7,676 bases of DNA, taken from the NCBI GenBank assembly GCA_025965815.1, contig JAOPWF010000461.1, positions 1 through 7,676 of the forward strand, written 5' to 3'. This document shows positions 1 through 5,354 of this stretch, in pieces; the first letter of the stretch is position 1; every line of letters begins with the position of its first letter. Below the pieces are notes generated by a model. That model ran no database searches, was not told the origin of the DNA, and was given only the letters and a program-made list of their open reading frames with translations. This DNA comes from Mycobacterium sp. GTDB taxonomy: Bacteria > Actinomycetota > Actinomycetes > Mycobacteriales > Mycobacteriaceae. The position numbers were made by a program, and so were the translations under genes.

Positions 1-162
1 ATTCAGAAACGGCGACGCCGTACATCCGGACATTGCCTGGGCCTACGACTACCCCTACGCGAAGTCGCACCCATCGCCGGAATGGTCGCGTTCTACAACG
101 AGAAGCTCGACATCTTCGTCGACGGCGCGTTGTTGTCTCGCCCCAAAACCATCTTCACGTAG
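1..162 (+). pseudogene. DUF427-domain protein, C-terminal fragment with frameshift
   Basis: The window opens inside a plus-strand gene. Frame 2 gives FRNGDAVHPDIAWAYDYP up to about position 58. The following EVAPIAGMVAFYNEKLDIFV stretch, then DGALLSRPKTIFT and a TAG stop at 160-162, is read in frame 1 from 61. The AFYNEKxDxxVDG signature with a preceding W-x-Y is typical of the C-terminal half of DUF427 proteins, small beta-rich proteins of unknown biochemical role that are common in mycobacteria. The switch of frame falls at a run of four C (52-55) and the following TACGC, so one base has been lost or misread. The start is outside the window. The family call is from memory of the motif; the frameshift is seen directly. 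A sequencing error at the C run cannot be excluded. Confidence 0.7.
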
Positions 163-182
163 CGCGGTACGAAGGGATCTGC

Positions 183-771
183 TCAGGGGATGACCCGCAG
201 TTCGCGAAGTCTGGTGAGCTGCCGCCGAAAGCTCTGGTGCGTGTCGATGCAATCCGCAAAACCTGCCTGACGGATCTTGATTGTGCTCTGGATCGTCTCT
301 TCACCGAAGTTGAGCATCCAGTCCACGAACGCCCAGTTCGCAATCTGCTCATAGGGCGTGGCGTGCCAGCCATAGCGGGCAACCATCGAATCCCACAACG
401 GCGCCTTCTCGCTCATCTCAGAAACAGTGGACATCGCCAGCGGCTCTGCGACTGGCAGAATCGTAGAAGACTGCGAGCTCATTCCACAGTTGCCTCCAGC
501 GATAGACGTCACCGTTCGATACGTTGAAGATTTCGTTGCGCGCTTTGTCTTCACCCGGAGCCCACAACGTCGCCCGGCCGAACAATTCAGCGTCAATTGT
601 CTCCTGGAGACTGTTCCGACCCTCTTTGGTGCCCGGAAAACGCAACGGCAACCCCAGTTCGCGACTCATCGCGGCATACGTCGCGAGACTGGTAACGAGG
701 TTCATTGGCGAGTTCAGGCTTGGTCCCATGACCAGATGGGGACGCAAGACCGTCCAGCTAACCCCCGGTCA
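183..771 (-). pseudogene. PRISE-type SDR (NAD(P)-dependent epimerase/reductase-like), C-terminal part, frameshifted and 5'-truncated
   Basis: On the minus strand the reading starts near 771 with SWTVLRPHLVMGPSLNSP and continues MNLVTSLATYA and NVSNGDVYRWRQLWNELA. It changes frame near 450-460, then gives MSEKAPLWDSMVARYGW, NWAFVDWMLNF and STIKIRQAGF, ending in LRELRVIP and a TGA at 183-185. These segments match the C-terminal two thirds of the progesterone 5-beta-reductase/iridoid synthase-like (PRISE) short-chain dehydrogenases: the GDVxRWRxLW, KAPxWDxxV and STxKxRxAGF blocks are family features. The Rossmann N-terminus (about 150 residues) is missing. In its place the DNA runs straight into the start of a deazaflavin-dependent oxidoreductase gene. 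With no nucleotide-binding domain and an internal frameshift it cannot make a working enzyme. Family known from motifs; loss of function inferred. Confidence 0.75.
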
Positions 772-974
772 CCGTCGACAATCCGCATCACCGAGTTCTT
801 GCGGACCTTGCCCGATTTCGCGCCCACCGACGTCAGGATCACCACCGGCCGGCCCTCCAGCGTTACGCCCTTAACCCCGCCGCTGGCTACATAGTCGGCC
901 ACCTGCGAGCGCACGCTTTCCGTCGGGCTTGGCACGTACTCGCCGTCAAGACCGCTCTCAGTTGTCAGCGGCAT
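772..974 (-). pseudogene. Deazaflavin (F420)-dependent nitroreductase (Ddn) family, N-terminal fragment
   Basis: The minus-strand ATG at 974 is preceded by GAAAGGCGAG, a fair ribosome binding site. It opens MPLTTESGLDGEYVPSPTES, followed by VRSQVADYVASGGVKGVTLE and GRPVVILTSVGAKSGKVRKN. The pattern G-EY-PSP...VR-QV--Y-ASGG--G-TL-GRPV-ILT--GAKSGK-RK is the N-terminus of the Ddn/Rv3547-like family, which uses F420H2 to reduce quinones and nitro compounds. Family members are about 140-150 residues long. Here homology stops after about 65 residues (SVMRIVDGD), at about 775. The frame then continues into PRISE-SDR DNA read out of frame and stops near 714. The N-terminal GAKSGK segment of this family helps bind the F420 phosphate tail, but the rest of the split-barrel fold is gone, so the product should be inactive. 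Confidence 0.75.
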
Positions 975-1017
975 CTCTCGCCTTTCGGTGGTGTGCCGTC
1001 CATCGACGGCACTATGT

Positions 1018-1260
1018 TTAGACCGATCTGTTCAACAACGCGGCAGGTGCACCTTCCATTCCGGAATGCGAGCCGATGAACTGCACCAAATGCTCTGCGA
1101 CCGCCGCACGCGCGGCCTCAGCGCGGTCGGCTTTCGGGATCTGCCCTGTGTCGAAGACGGCGGTCACCGGCGTGCCATAACGCTGCTGAATGACTTGGTA
1201 CCTGCGCCGGGGAGGCGGGAAAATATCACCCTCGGCATCGCCTGCCTCCGCCGTGGATTG
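1018..1260 (-). pseudogene. C-terminal fragment of an unrecognised protein upstream of the Ddn-like fragment
   Basis: The minus strand is open from a TGA just upstream of 1260 to a TAA at 1018-1020. It includes RYQVIQQRYGTPVTAVFDTG, then QIPKADRAEAARAAVAEHLV and QFIGSHSGMEG. The segment has the amphipathic alanine-rich helix and composition of a real mycobacterial C-terminus, and it ends 43 bases before the Ddn-like start on the same strand, so the two may once have been one transcript. There is no plausible start codon with a ribosome binding site, and the open frame begins beside the inverted repeat at 1255-1293, so I read it as a broken 3' end. I do not recognise the family; a flavodoxin-like or hydrolase C-terminus is only a guess. 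Confidence 0.4.
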
Positions 1261-1293
1261 ATTGGTTCAGACCCAGACTGAACCGATTGATCC
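1255..1293. repeat. Imperfect inverted repeat, possible operator or rearrangement scar
   Basis: Two 16-base arms (1255-1270 and 1278-1293) surround a 7-base centre, ACCCAGA. Thirteen of 16 positions pair, including a perfect inner GGTTCAG/CTGAACC. No T run follows, so a rho-independent terminator is unlikely. Repeats of this size are usual for TetR-type operators, and a TetR-like N-terminal remnant may follow on the plus strand. The repeat also coincides with the break point of the minus-strand fragment, so it could instead mark a rearrangement. Confidence 0.4.
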
Positions 1294-1468
1294 GGACTGT
1301 CAATCGGTGGTTGGAGCGCCGACGACGGATGCACTCGCACCTGCAGCTAAGAATGCCGCACCCGGTCGCCCCACCAAGAGGTGTCCTCGGCTCGCATTCA
1401 ACAAGTTAGTCAACTTAGTTGTCGCACAGGAGCCCTTCTACGTGCGATGCGAGCGGTCCATTGACTGA
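1262..1468 (+). pseudogene. Doubtful ORF, possible N-terminal remnant of a TetR-type regulator
   Basis: A 68-codon plus-strand frame starts MVQTQTEPIDPDC and reaches the segment AAPGRPTKRCPR, ending SID and TGA. A basic GRPTKR stretch after a poorly conserved N-terminal tail is how many actinobacterial TetR regulators begin. The helix-turn-helix that should follow is absent, and the frame goes on with unrelated residues. There is no good ribosome binding site. The inverted repeat at 1255-1293 and the small repeat AAGTT-AGTC-AACTT at 1403-1416 are nearby. I list it only as a possible decayed regulator; it may be non-coding. Confidence 0.15.
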
Positions 1469-1660
1469 CCTTCTCAGCGTTTGGTCAATCTTTCTGTCGT
1501 CGATAGGAACAATCTGATAGTGAGCGGGCGCCGGGGGAGCGGTGGCGGTGACCGTCTTCGGCAATGGCGTCGTAGTGTCCTGCCGCAGATGGTTGGGTGG
1601 GCACCGTACTGTCGTGACAGCGCCATGATCCCTGGATGGTTTGCGGTCCAACCGCGACAT
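1469..1660. other. Interval without a recognisable gene
   Basis: Frames on both strands are open over parts of this stretch, but their translations are proline/arginine-rich with no family motif and no ribosome binding site. They look like chance frames in GC-rich DNA. It lies just downstream of the ThiF-like remnant's stop codon. Confidence 0.4.
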
Positions 1661-1943
1661 TCACCGTTTTGTAGGCAGGGCCGGCTCTGGCCGGCGCCGA
1701 GTCAGCCATGTGTTTCCGCACTCGGTGCAGCTCGAGTCCTCGTCTCGGGGGAGCTCGGCAAACGACGCGGTTGACCGCACCGGGCGCCGCCGGGTGAAAG
1801 CGGCGCCAACACGGTTCATAGTCCGGCGGAAGCACGCCGGTCACGGACAGCATGTAGTCGTCGACTGCGTGAGCGGCGGCGACGGCGTTGAGGGTAATGA
1901 CGCTGGGCGTAACCACCGTGGGGTCATCGACGTAACGGCTCAC
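1661..1943 (-). pseudogene. ThiF/E1-like adenylyltransferase family, C-terminal fragment with frameshift
   Basis: On the minus strand a frame from about 1943 reads DDPTVVTPSVITLNAVAAAH, then AVDDYMLSVTGVLPPDYEPC and WRRFHPAAPG. Near 1780 the sense passes to another frame, which reads STASFAELPRDEDSSCTECG and NTWLTRRRPEPALPTKR before a TGA at 1661-1663. PSVITLNxxAAxxAVDDxL, a CxxC pair and a terminal basic LPTR-like tail are what I expect at the C-terminus of stand-alone ThiF/HesA-type proteins of actinobacteria. Those proteins adenylate ubiquitin-like or peptide C-termini. The ATP-binding Rossmann domain and catalytic cysteine are missing: upstream DNA has stops in all useful frames. It is a clear remnant with at least one frameshift and a lost 5' part. 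Family assignment from motifs; the exact subfamily is unknown. Confidence 0.6.
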
Positions 1944-2262
1944 TCCGGTCTAACCCATTCGGAAGGACATGTGCCGCAGAACTATTCAAGCCCAACACGT
2001 CACGGTGACGAAACTGACTGGCTACCGCGGTCGTCCGAAGTCGCGGTGTGCTGCGTCGCTTCGGTCCGAAAGTGCCGGTTCGGGCAGAGGGCGCGGCACA
2101 GGGCGCGTGCCCGGTCAGGCGGGATTGATTCATTGGGTCGCTCGATCGTTCCGTATCCGCTTGACGCACCAGACCGGGCTCTAGTCGCGGCGGAAGACTC
2201 CGCCAGTCTTGGCTACTACGCACTACTTACAGACCACTCCGGTGAATTACGTTGTAGAACAA
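1944..2262. other. Interval without a supported gene
   Basis: Upstream of the ThiF remnant, short open frames occur on both strands. None has a recognisable motif, a convincing start, or mycobacterial third-position GC bias. A minus-strand CGTCPSEW near 1970 might be a trace of the ThiF gene's middle part, but stops interrupt it. No RNA gene or repeat was seen. Confidence 0.35.
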
Positions 2263-2268
2263 TATAAT
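2263..2268 (+). promoter_or_regulatory. TATAAT -10 promoter element
   Basis: A perfect TATAAT hexamer stands in an AT-rich patch (AGAACAATATAATTCG) that contrasts with the GC-rich surroundings. No clear -35 hexamer is visible 16-18 bases upstream, which is common for mycobacterial sigma-A promoters. A start site near 2275 would lie about 20 bases before the ATG of the small ORF at 2294. This is a sequence-only prediction. Confidence 0.35.
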
Positions 2269-2293
2269 TCGCACTACGACGATAGGCGATGAT

Positions 2294-2461
2294 ATGTCAG
2301 GCGACCGCGGCGCGGTCTGCCATTGGTATAGCGCACCGGGTTCGTGGATAGTGGGAGACTATCCACGGTTGGTGATACCCGATGCACTGTGCTGCTGGAC
2401 CATTCATCGCTCACCGCGACGGGACTATGCGCGAGCTACCTCAGCGATAGCCGTCACGTGA
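2294..2461 (+). CDS. Possible small ORF, 55 residues, unknown
   Basis: ATG at 2294 opens MSGDRGAVCHWYSAPGSWIV and GDYPRLVIPDALCCWTIHRS, ending in AIAVT and TGA at 2459-2461. It lies just downstream of the TATAAT element, with only a weak AGGCG-like ribosome binding site. It has three cysteines, including a CC pair, and four tryptophans, and no signal peptide. Codon third positions are only moderately GC-rich, so coding status is doubtful. The inverted repeat 2343-2367 lies inside it, and its stop codon falls within the 14-bp palindrome at 2451-2464. I do not recognise any family; it may be spurious. Confidence 0.2.
   Translation: MSGDRGAVCHWYSAPGSWIVGDYPRLVIPDALCCWTIHRSPRRDYARATSAIAVT
2343..2367. 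repeat. Perfect 10-bp inverted repeat, 5-base loop
   Basis: CGTGGATAGT (2343-2352) and ACTATCCACG (2358-2367) pair perfectly around GGGAG. The stem would be stable in RNA, but no T run follows, so it is more likely an operator or a structured 5' region than an intrinsic terminator. It is about 70 bases downstream of the predicted start site. Confidence 0.55.
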
Positions 2462-2464
2462 CGG
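2451..2464. repeat. 14-bp perfect palindrome
   Basis: CCGTCACGTGACGG reads the same on both strands. It contains the CACGTG core and could be a dimeric regulator site. No gene with a good start lies directly beside it, so its role is unknown. Confidence 0.4.
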
Positions 2465-2602
2465 AACATTCTGAAAGGGCTTGTCCGCGCCCCGCAGCGA
2501 TTGGGTATGTCTCCCACAGACGGGTGGCGGCGTTCTGAAGAAATGACACGAGTTTGAGACGAGTGCTCGATGACATCGCGTGAGACGACTCGCATCGTCG
2601 TA

Positions 2603-2650
2603 GGTTAGGAGGCCGGTTAGGAGGCCGGTTAGGAGGCCGGTTAGGAGGCC
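2603..2650. repeat. Four perfect tandem copies of a 12-bp unit
   Basis: GGTTAGGAGGCC is repeated at 2603, 2615, 2627 and 2639 with no mismatch. The unit is a multiple of three. It contains AGGAGG, a perfect Shine-Dalgarno core, in each copy on the plus strand. On the minus strand it would encode GLLT repeats in a poorly supported 73-codon frame (complement 2441-2662, GTG start). Perfect identity points to recent expansion by slippage; the copy number may vary among strains. Confidence 0.9.
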
Positions 2651-2760
2651 GCGATATGACACGGGATTTGAGAAGCTACATGCCTGCCTGGTGATGATGA
2701 TGAGATGAGTAGAAGAAGAAAGAGAAGAGCTCTCGCAGCCGTGTAGGAACTCAACCTCCG

Positions 2761-2816
2761 TGTCGGATTCTCATTTGAAATGTCGGATGATGGCGGATCC
2801 GACATTCGTGTGAGAA
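2761..2816. repeat. Nested inverted repeats, transposon-end-like
   Basis: TGTCGGAT occurs twice in direct orientation (2761-2768 and 2781-2788) and once inverted, as ATCCGACA (2797-2804). AATGTCGGAT (2779-2788) and ATCCGACATT (2797-2806) form a perfect 10-bp stem. An outer TTCTCA (2768-2773)/TGAGAA (2811-2816) pair encloses it. Several short terminal repeats beginning with TGT recall the ends of IS21-family elements. No transposase fragment was recognised next to it, so this could be an isolated IS end, a recombination site, or a strong hairpin. Confidence 0.45.
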
Positions 2817-2839
2817 ACAGCTTGACGTCGTCAGTTCGC

Positions 2840-3024
2840 TGCTTTGGCTGCGGTGGTGAAACTTGGCAGCTTCGACGCGCGAAGACGTCCTCCCCCTGGG
2901 CGAGCGACCAGCACAATCCCCAAGCTCGCGCCGCTTTCGGCATGTCTGGTCAGCCAGTTGCGGCAGCCTGGCTTGCGCCGGCGGCGCCAAGAATCACAAC
3001 CCGCCCGCTCGCTTGGTCCATCAT
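2840..3024 (-). pseudogene. N-terminal remnant of a possible Rossmann-fold oxidoreductase, frameshifted
   Basis: The minus-strand ATG at 3024 is preceded by GGGAG at good spacing and opens MMDQASGRVVILGAAGASQA, then AATG and a TGA at 2950-2952. Reading on in another frame gives LTRHAESGASLGIVLVARPG, which together resembles a beta-alpha-beta dinucleotide-binding start (VVILGAxxAxxxAA...GIVLVAR). The glycine motif is imperfect (GAAGAS). The gene would be transcribed away from the operator-like elements at 3057-3070 and 3114-3127, divergently from the rhodanese. That raises the possibility of a sulfide:quinone oxidoreductase or another FAD/NAD enzyme, but the fragment is too short to decide. 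The ribosome binding site and frame break are seen; the function is a guess. Confidence 0.35.
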
Positions 3025-3056
3025 CTGGCTCCCATTGAAACGCGGCTCCTCACTAA

Positions 3057-3070
3057 TACCCCCCTGGGTA
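3057..3070. promoter_or_regulatory. CstR/CsoR-type operator-like element 1
   Basis: TACCCCCCTGGGTA is an AT-flanked C-run/G-run near-palindrome. It matches the other 14-bp elements found only before the sulfur genes of this window. It lies 75 bases before the rhodanese start and 32 bases before the divergent Rossmann remnant, so it could serve both. Confidence 0.6.
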
Positions 3071-3113
3071 CTTGCGGCACCGGCGAAGCTCGCGCTAGCG
3101 TGGGTAGTCGATA

Positions 3114-3127
3114 TACCCCTATGGGTA
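3114..3127. promoter_or_regulatory. CstR/CsoR-type operator-like element 2
   Basis: TACCCCTATGGGTA, extended by AT on both sides (3113-3128), lies 17 bases before the rhodanese ATG and directly before its ribosome binding site. A bound repressor here would cover the likely transcription start. It is one of the most symmetric copies in the window. Confidence 0.65.
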
Positions 3128-3144
3128 TCTGGAAGGAGCAGAAG

Positions 3145-3471
3145 ATGGTTGCGGAAGTCGACGCGCGAGAACTGGCCGCAACCCAGCGCGCGGGCGCGCT
3201 GGTGCTCGATGTGCGGGAGCCGTCGGAGTACGTGAACGGTCACGTGCCCGGCGCCAAGCTGGTGCCACTGGGCAGCCTGCCCGCCCGCATCGATGAGCTG
3301 CCGCGCGATGAGCAAATCTATGTGATCTGCGCGAGCGGTAGTCGCAGCCGCACCGCCGCCGCCTTGCTCGCCACGGCTGGGCTTAGCGCCAGCTCTGTCA
3401 GTGGGGGGACCAACGCGTGGGTCGCCAGTGGAGCGCCGGTCGTGCGTGGTCCGCATGAGAACGCGGCGTAA
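3145..3471 (+). CDS. Single-domain rhodanese-like sulfurtransferase
   Basis: This 108-residue protein starts at ATG 3145, with GGAAGGAG 6 bases upstream. It is one rhodanese domain: LVLDVREPSEYVNGHVPGA (residues 19-37) is the CH2A-type DVR-x-x-x-E-Y-x-x-GH-x-PGA block, and VICASGSRSRTAA (60-72) carries the active-site loop C62-ASGSRS, the nucleophile that accepts sulfane sulfur as a persulfide. The C-terminal GGTNAWVASGAPVV is the usual last strand and helix. There is no signal peptide or membrane segment, so it is cytoplasmic. The frame is intact and of normal length for the small GlpE/PspE-like class. Two operator-like elements (3057-3070, 3114-3127) precede it, so it probably belongs to the persulfide-response regulon and passes sulfur from persulfides to an acceptor such as thiol or sulfite. 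The physiological acceptor is not visible. Confidence 0.9.
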   Translation: MVAEVDARELAATQRAGALVLDVREPSEYVNGHVPGAKLVPLGSLPARIDELPRDEQIYVICASGSRSRTAAALLATAGLSASSVSGGTNAWVASGAPVVRGPHENAA

Positions 3472-3479
3472 ATCCACCG

Positions 3480-3566
3480 ATGTCCCGGAGCTGCCAGTAT
3501 GTCGCGCTAGGCGGCTCGATGGCCGCCGAGGCGGGAATCATCCCGAGCATGTCGACCGGAACGTGA
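3480..3566 (+). pseudogene. N-terminal remnant of an SGNH/GDSL hydrolase
   Basis: ATG 3480 opens a 28-codon frame reading MSRSCQYVALGGSMAAEAGI and IPSMSTGT, then TGA at 3564-3566. YVALGSSMAAGPGI is the usual block I of mycobacterial SGNH-hydrolase (GDSL esterase) proteins, in which the serine is the nucleophile. Here it reads YVALGGSMAAEAGI, with the serine kept but two glycines or prolines altered. The remaining 200 or so residues are absent. The stop overlaps by one base the ATG at 3566 of the next ORF. It starts 8 bases after the rhodanese stop. A short chance match is possible, but the spacing of conserved residues favours a true remnant. Confidence 0.4.
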
Positions 3567-3856
3567 TGGTGCGAACGAGGATGAACTACAACATATCTCT
3601 GTTTGCAGCGGCGGTTGCTGCGATGGCGATCGCCACCGCACCGAGTGCTTCGGCGGCGCCGAGTCAGCAGCCCCGCTTCGACACGGGGGGATCGACCACC
3701 TGTCAAGCACCGGGCAACGTGCAGATCTTCAGCTCGCCTCACGCCTTGCCTGCAGTTTTCCCCCACTCCAAGAACCCGAAGTGGCGTGGGGTGGGGTATA
3801 ACCCGAAGTGGCCGGCGTTGGGGCATAACCCCGAAGTGGCAGGATTTTGGCTATAA
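3566..3856 (+). CDS. Small secreted protein with NPKW tandem repeats, frameshifted in repeat 3
   Basis: The frame can start at ATG 3566 (MVRTR...) or ATG 3581 (MNYN...). I annotate the longer form; neither start has a strong ribosome binding site. From 3581 the protein reads MNYNISLFAAAVAAMAIATA, then PSASAAPSQQPRFDTGG, a typical Sec signal peptide with an ASA-A cleavage site. It ends in four tandem units encoded by 27-base repeats (3773-3799, 3800-3826, 3827-3854, 3855-3881): NPKWRGVGY, NPKWPALGH, NPKWQDFGY, NPKWNGFQH. Unit 3 has CCCC at 3829-3832 where the others have CCC. As written, the frame therefore shifts, giving NPEVAGFWL and a TAA at 3854-3856. Without the extra C the protein would run to a TGA at 3882-3884 (100 residues from the second start). 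I do not know a named family. The regular tryptophan/lysine repeat suggests a binding or cell-envelope role, which is inference only. Confidence 0.6.
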   Translation: MVRTRMNYNISLFAAAVAAMAIATAPSASAAPSQQPRFDTGGSTTCQAPGNVQIFSSPHALPAVFPHSKNPKWRGVGYNPKWPALGHNPEVAGFWL

Positions 3857-3881
3857 CCCGAAGTGGAATGGTTTTCAGCAT
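3773..3881 (+). repeat. Four 27-bp coding repeats (NPKWxxxGY/H)
   Basis: AACCCGAAGTGG begins each unit (the third as AACCCCGAAGTGG) and the last bases encode GY, GH, GY and QH. The middles differ, so the repeats are old enough to have diverged while the NPKW core was held, which suggests protein-level selection before the frameshift. Confidence 0.85.
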
Positions 3882-3893
3882 TGATGCGGTATG

Positions 3894-4410
3894 CCCGTCT
3901 TGGCGTCGGGGAGGTTGAGGGGCCCGCTGCGGCCCGTCTTCGCGAGCTGGCTGGGCTGGCTTGCACCGTCGGATCGCCTGATCGTCATCCGCGACACCGA
4001 GCAGGACCGCGCCGAGATCGTCTGGCAGGCAGCCAAGATCGGCTACGACAACCTCGCGGGGAACTCGCCGGCGGCATCCACGCCTGGACGGGCGCTGGAT
4101 ACGAGATCGCGCGTACCCGGATGGTGCGACCCGATCAGGTCGACGGCCTCCGGTCCTCGACATCCGGCAGACACCCGAATTCGTCGCCGGCCACCCCCCG
4201 GCGCCGTACACATCGAGCTCGGCGACATCGCCGACGGCGCCAATGATCTCCGGCGCGAGCCGACGGTGGTGATGTGCGACCACGGGGAACGCGCGAATCG
4301 GCGCCGTCAGCCTGCTCGAACGTGCCGGTCATAGCGACCTGACGGTTCTCGACGGCGGCCCCGACGCCTAGGCCCGGGCCACTGGGCGATCCCTGCAGAC
4401 CGGCGCATGA
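3894..4410 (+). pseudogene. C-terminal rhodanese region of a persulfide dioxygenase-rhodanese fusion (CstB-like), decayed
   Basis: Homology begins near LRPVFASWLGWL (about 3930) and runs in pieces through three frames: DRAEIVWQAAKIGYDNLAG (to 4060), ELAGGIHAWTGAGYEIARTR (from 4061), PVLDIRQTPEFVAGH (from 4150), GAVHIELGDIADG and PTVVMCDHGERA (from 4200), then GAVSLLERAGHSDLTVLDGG (from about 4305). A TAG at 4369-4371 stands where a tryptophan codon is expected after GGPDA; the frame resumes ARATGRSLQTGA and stops at TGA 4408-4410. This is the order of the tandem rhodanese half of actinobacterial MBL-fold/rhodanese proteins, with the second domain's loop Cys in MCDHGER. The metallo-beta-lactamase half is missing. 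At least four frameshifts and one nonsense codon mean no function. Its stop overlaps the MFS start (ATGA), which is the usual coupling of two genes once in one operon. Confidence 0.75.
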
Positions 4411-5347
4411 AAACCACCAGCGCACCGCTGCGACTCGGGTTGCGCCCCAACCTTGCCCAGTTCAGCCTGCTGGTCGCGGTCAACGCCCTCGTCGGCGGCG
4501 TCCTGGGCCAAGAACGCACGGTGGTGCCCCTGCTCGCTGAACGCGAATTCCACCTCGCCGGCTACACCTCGGCGCTCACCTACATCATCGCTTTCGGCGT
4601 CACCAAGGCGGCAACCAACTACGTCGCCGGCACCTGGTCGGATCGCTACGGCCGAAAACCCGTGCTGCTGGCCGGCTGGCTGATCGCCATCCCGGTGCCG
4701 CTGATGCTCATTTGGGCACCGAATTGGAGTTGGGTGGTCGCCGCCAACGTTCCAACCAGGGCCTGACCTGGTCCACCACAGTGTTCATGAAAATCGACCT
4801 GGCCGGCCCGAAGCGGCGCGGGCTGGCGATGGGACTCAACGAGGCCGCCGGATATGTCGCCGCCGCCGCGACCGCGCTCGCCACCGGATACCTCGCCGCG
4901 CGGTACGGCTTGCGGCCAGCGCCATTTCTGCTCGGAATGTCGTACGTCGCTATAGGACTCGGCCTATCGGCCTTCCTCGTCCGCGAAACCCGTGACTACG
5001 CGCGACTCGAGGCCGACACCCACACCGCCCGAGCAGACGGGCGGCACGATCAACTGCACGCCGACCTAACCGGCCGGCAAGTGTTCATCAGCACCAGTTT
5101 TCGCGAACCCGCCCTCTCGGCTGCAAGCCAAGCCGGCATGGTCAACAACCTCAACGACGGCCTGGCCTGGGGACTGTTCCCGATCCTGTTCGCCAGCGCC
5201 GGCCTGCCGATCGGGCGGATCGGAATCCTCATCTCGCTCATCCTCGCCGTCTGGGGCTTCGGCCAGCTGATCACCGGACAACTCTCCGACCGCTGGGGCC
5301 GCAAACACCTCATCACCGCGGGCATGCTCACCCAGGCCGGCTCATGA
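4407..5347 (+). pseudogene. MFS transporter, frameshifted and C-terminally truncated
   Basis: ATG 4407 overlaps the stop of the preceding remnant. The first frame gives LAQFSLLVAVNALVGGVLGQ, ERTVVPLLAEREFHLAG and the motif-A loop TWSDRYGRKPVLLAG between TM2 and TM3, then breaks near 4749-4754 and stops at 4764-4766. The second frame continues NQGLTWSTTVFMKIDLAGPK, RRGLAMGLNEAAGYVAAAAT, a central loop around 4990-5090, and a second motif-A-like GQLSDRWGRKHLITAG. It ends at TGA 5345-5347, after about nine membrane segments instead of twelve. The missing bases at the break (about ten, judging from the expected AANVLLG-NQG) look like a small deletion. MFS members beside MBL-rhodanese genes may export sulfur compounds or other anions; the substrate is unknown. 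The truncated end faces the 3' end of the cstR-like gene across about 100 bases. Confidence 0.8.
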
Positions 5348-5354
5348 CGGCTCC

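Noticed and set aside
33..894. Long plus-strand frames of 116-164 codons
   Set aside because: Antisense to the SDR and Ddn remnants; Arg/Pro-rich translations without motifs and no ribosome binding site.
1641..2267. 208-codon plus-strand frame
   Set aside because: Antisense to the ThiF remnant in part, Arg/Ser-rich, with no recognisable family.
2343..2367. Rho-independent terminator
   Set aside because: The stem is strong but no T run follows on either side.
2603..2650. CRISPR array
   Set aside because: The 12-bp units are contiguous with no spacers, so this is a minisatellite.
2441..2662. 73-codon minus-strand frame with GLLT repeats
   Set aside because: GTG start without ribosome binding site; the repeat in the frame is explained by the DNA tandem repeat, and the remainder has no motif.
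2704..2745. 13-codon basic peptide frame in an AG-rich tract near 2706
   Set aside because: Composition-driven; no ribosome binding site or conserved feature.
3057..3127. Copper-responsive CsoR/RicR operators
   Set aside because: The only CsoR-family gene here lacks the copper-binding His and all downstream genes are sulfur-related, so a persulfide regulator is the better reading, though not proven.
2780..3235. Plus-strand frame running into the rhodanese region in another frame
   Set aside because: Lies out of frame with the rhodanese and spans the operators; no motif.
3729..4283. 184-codon minus-strand frame
   Set aside because: Antisense of the CstB-like remnant and NPKW repeats; Arg-rich with no family signal.
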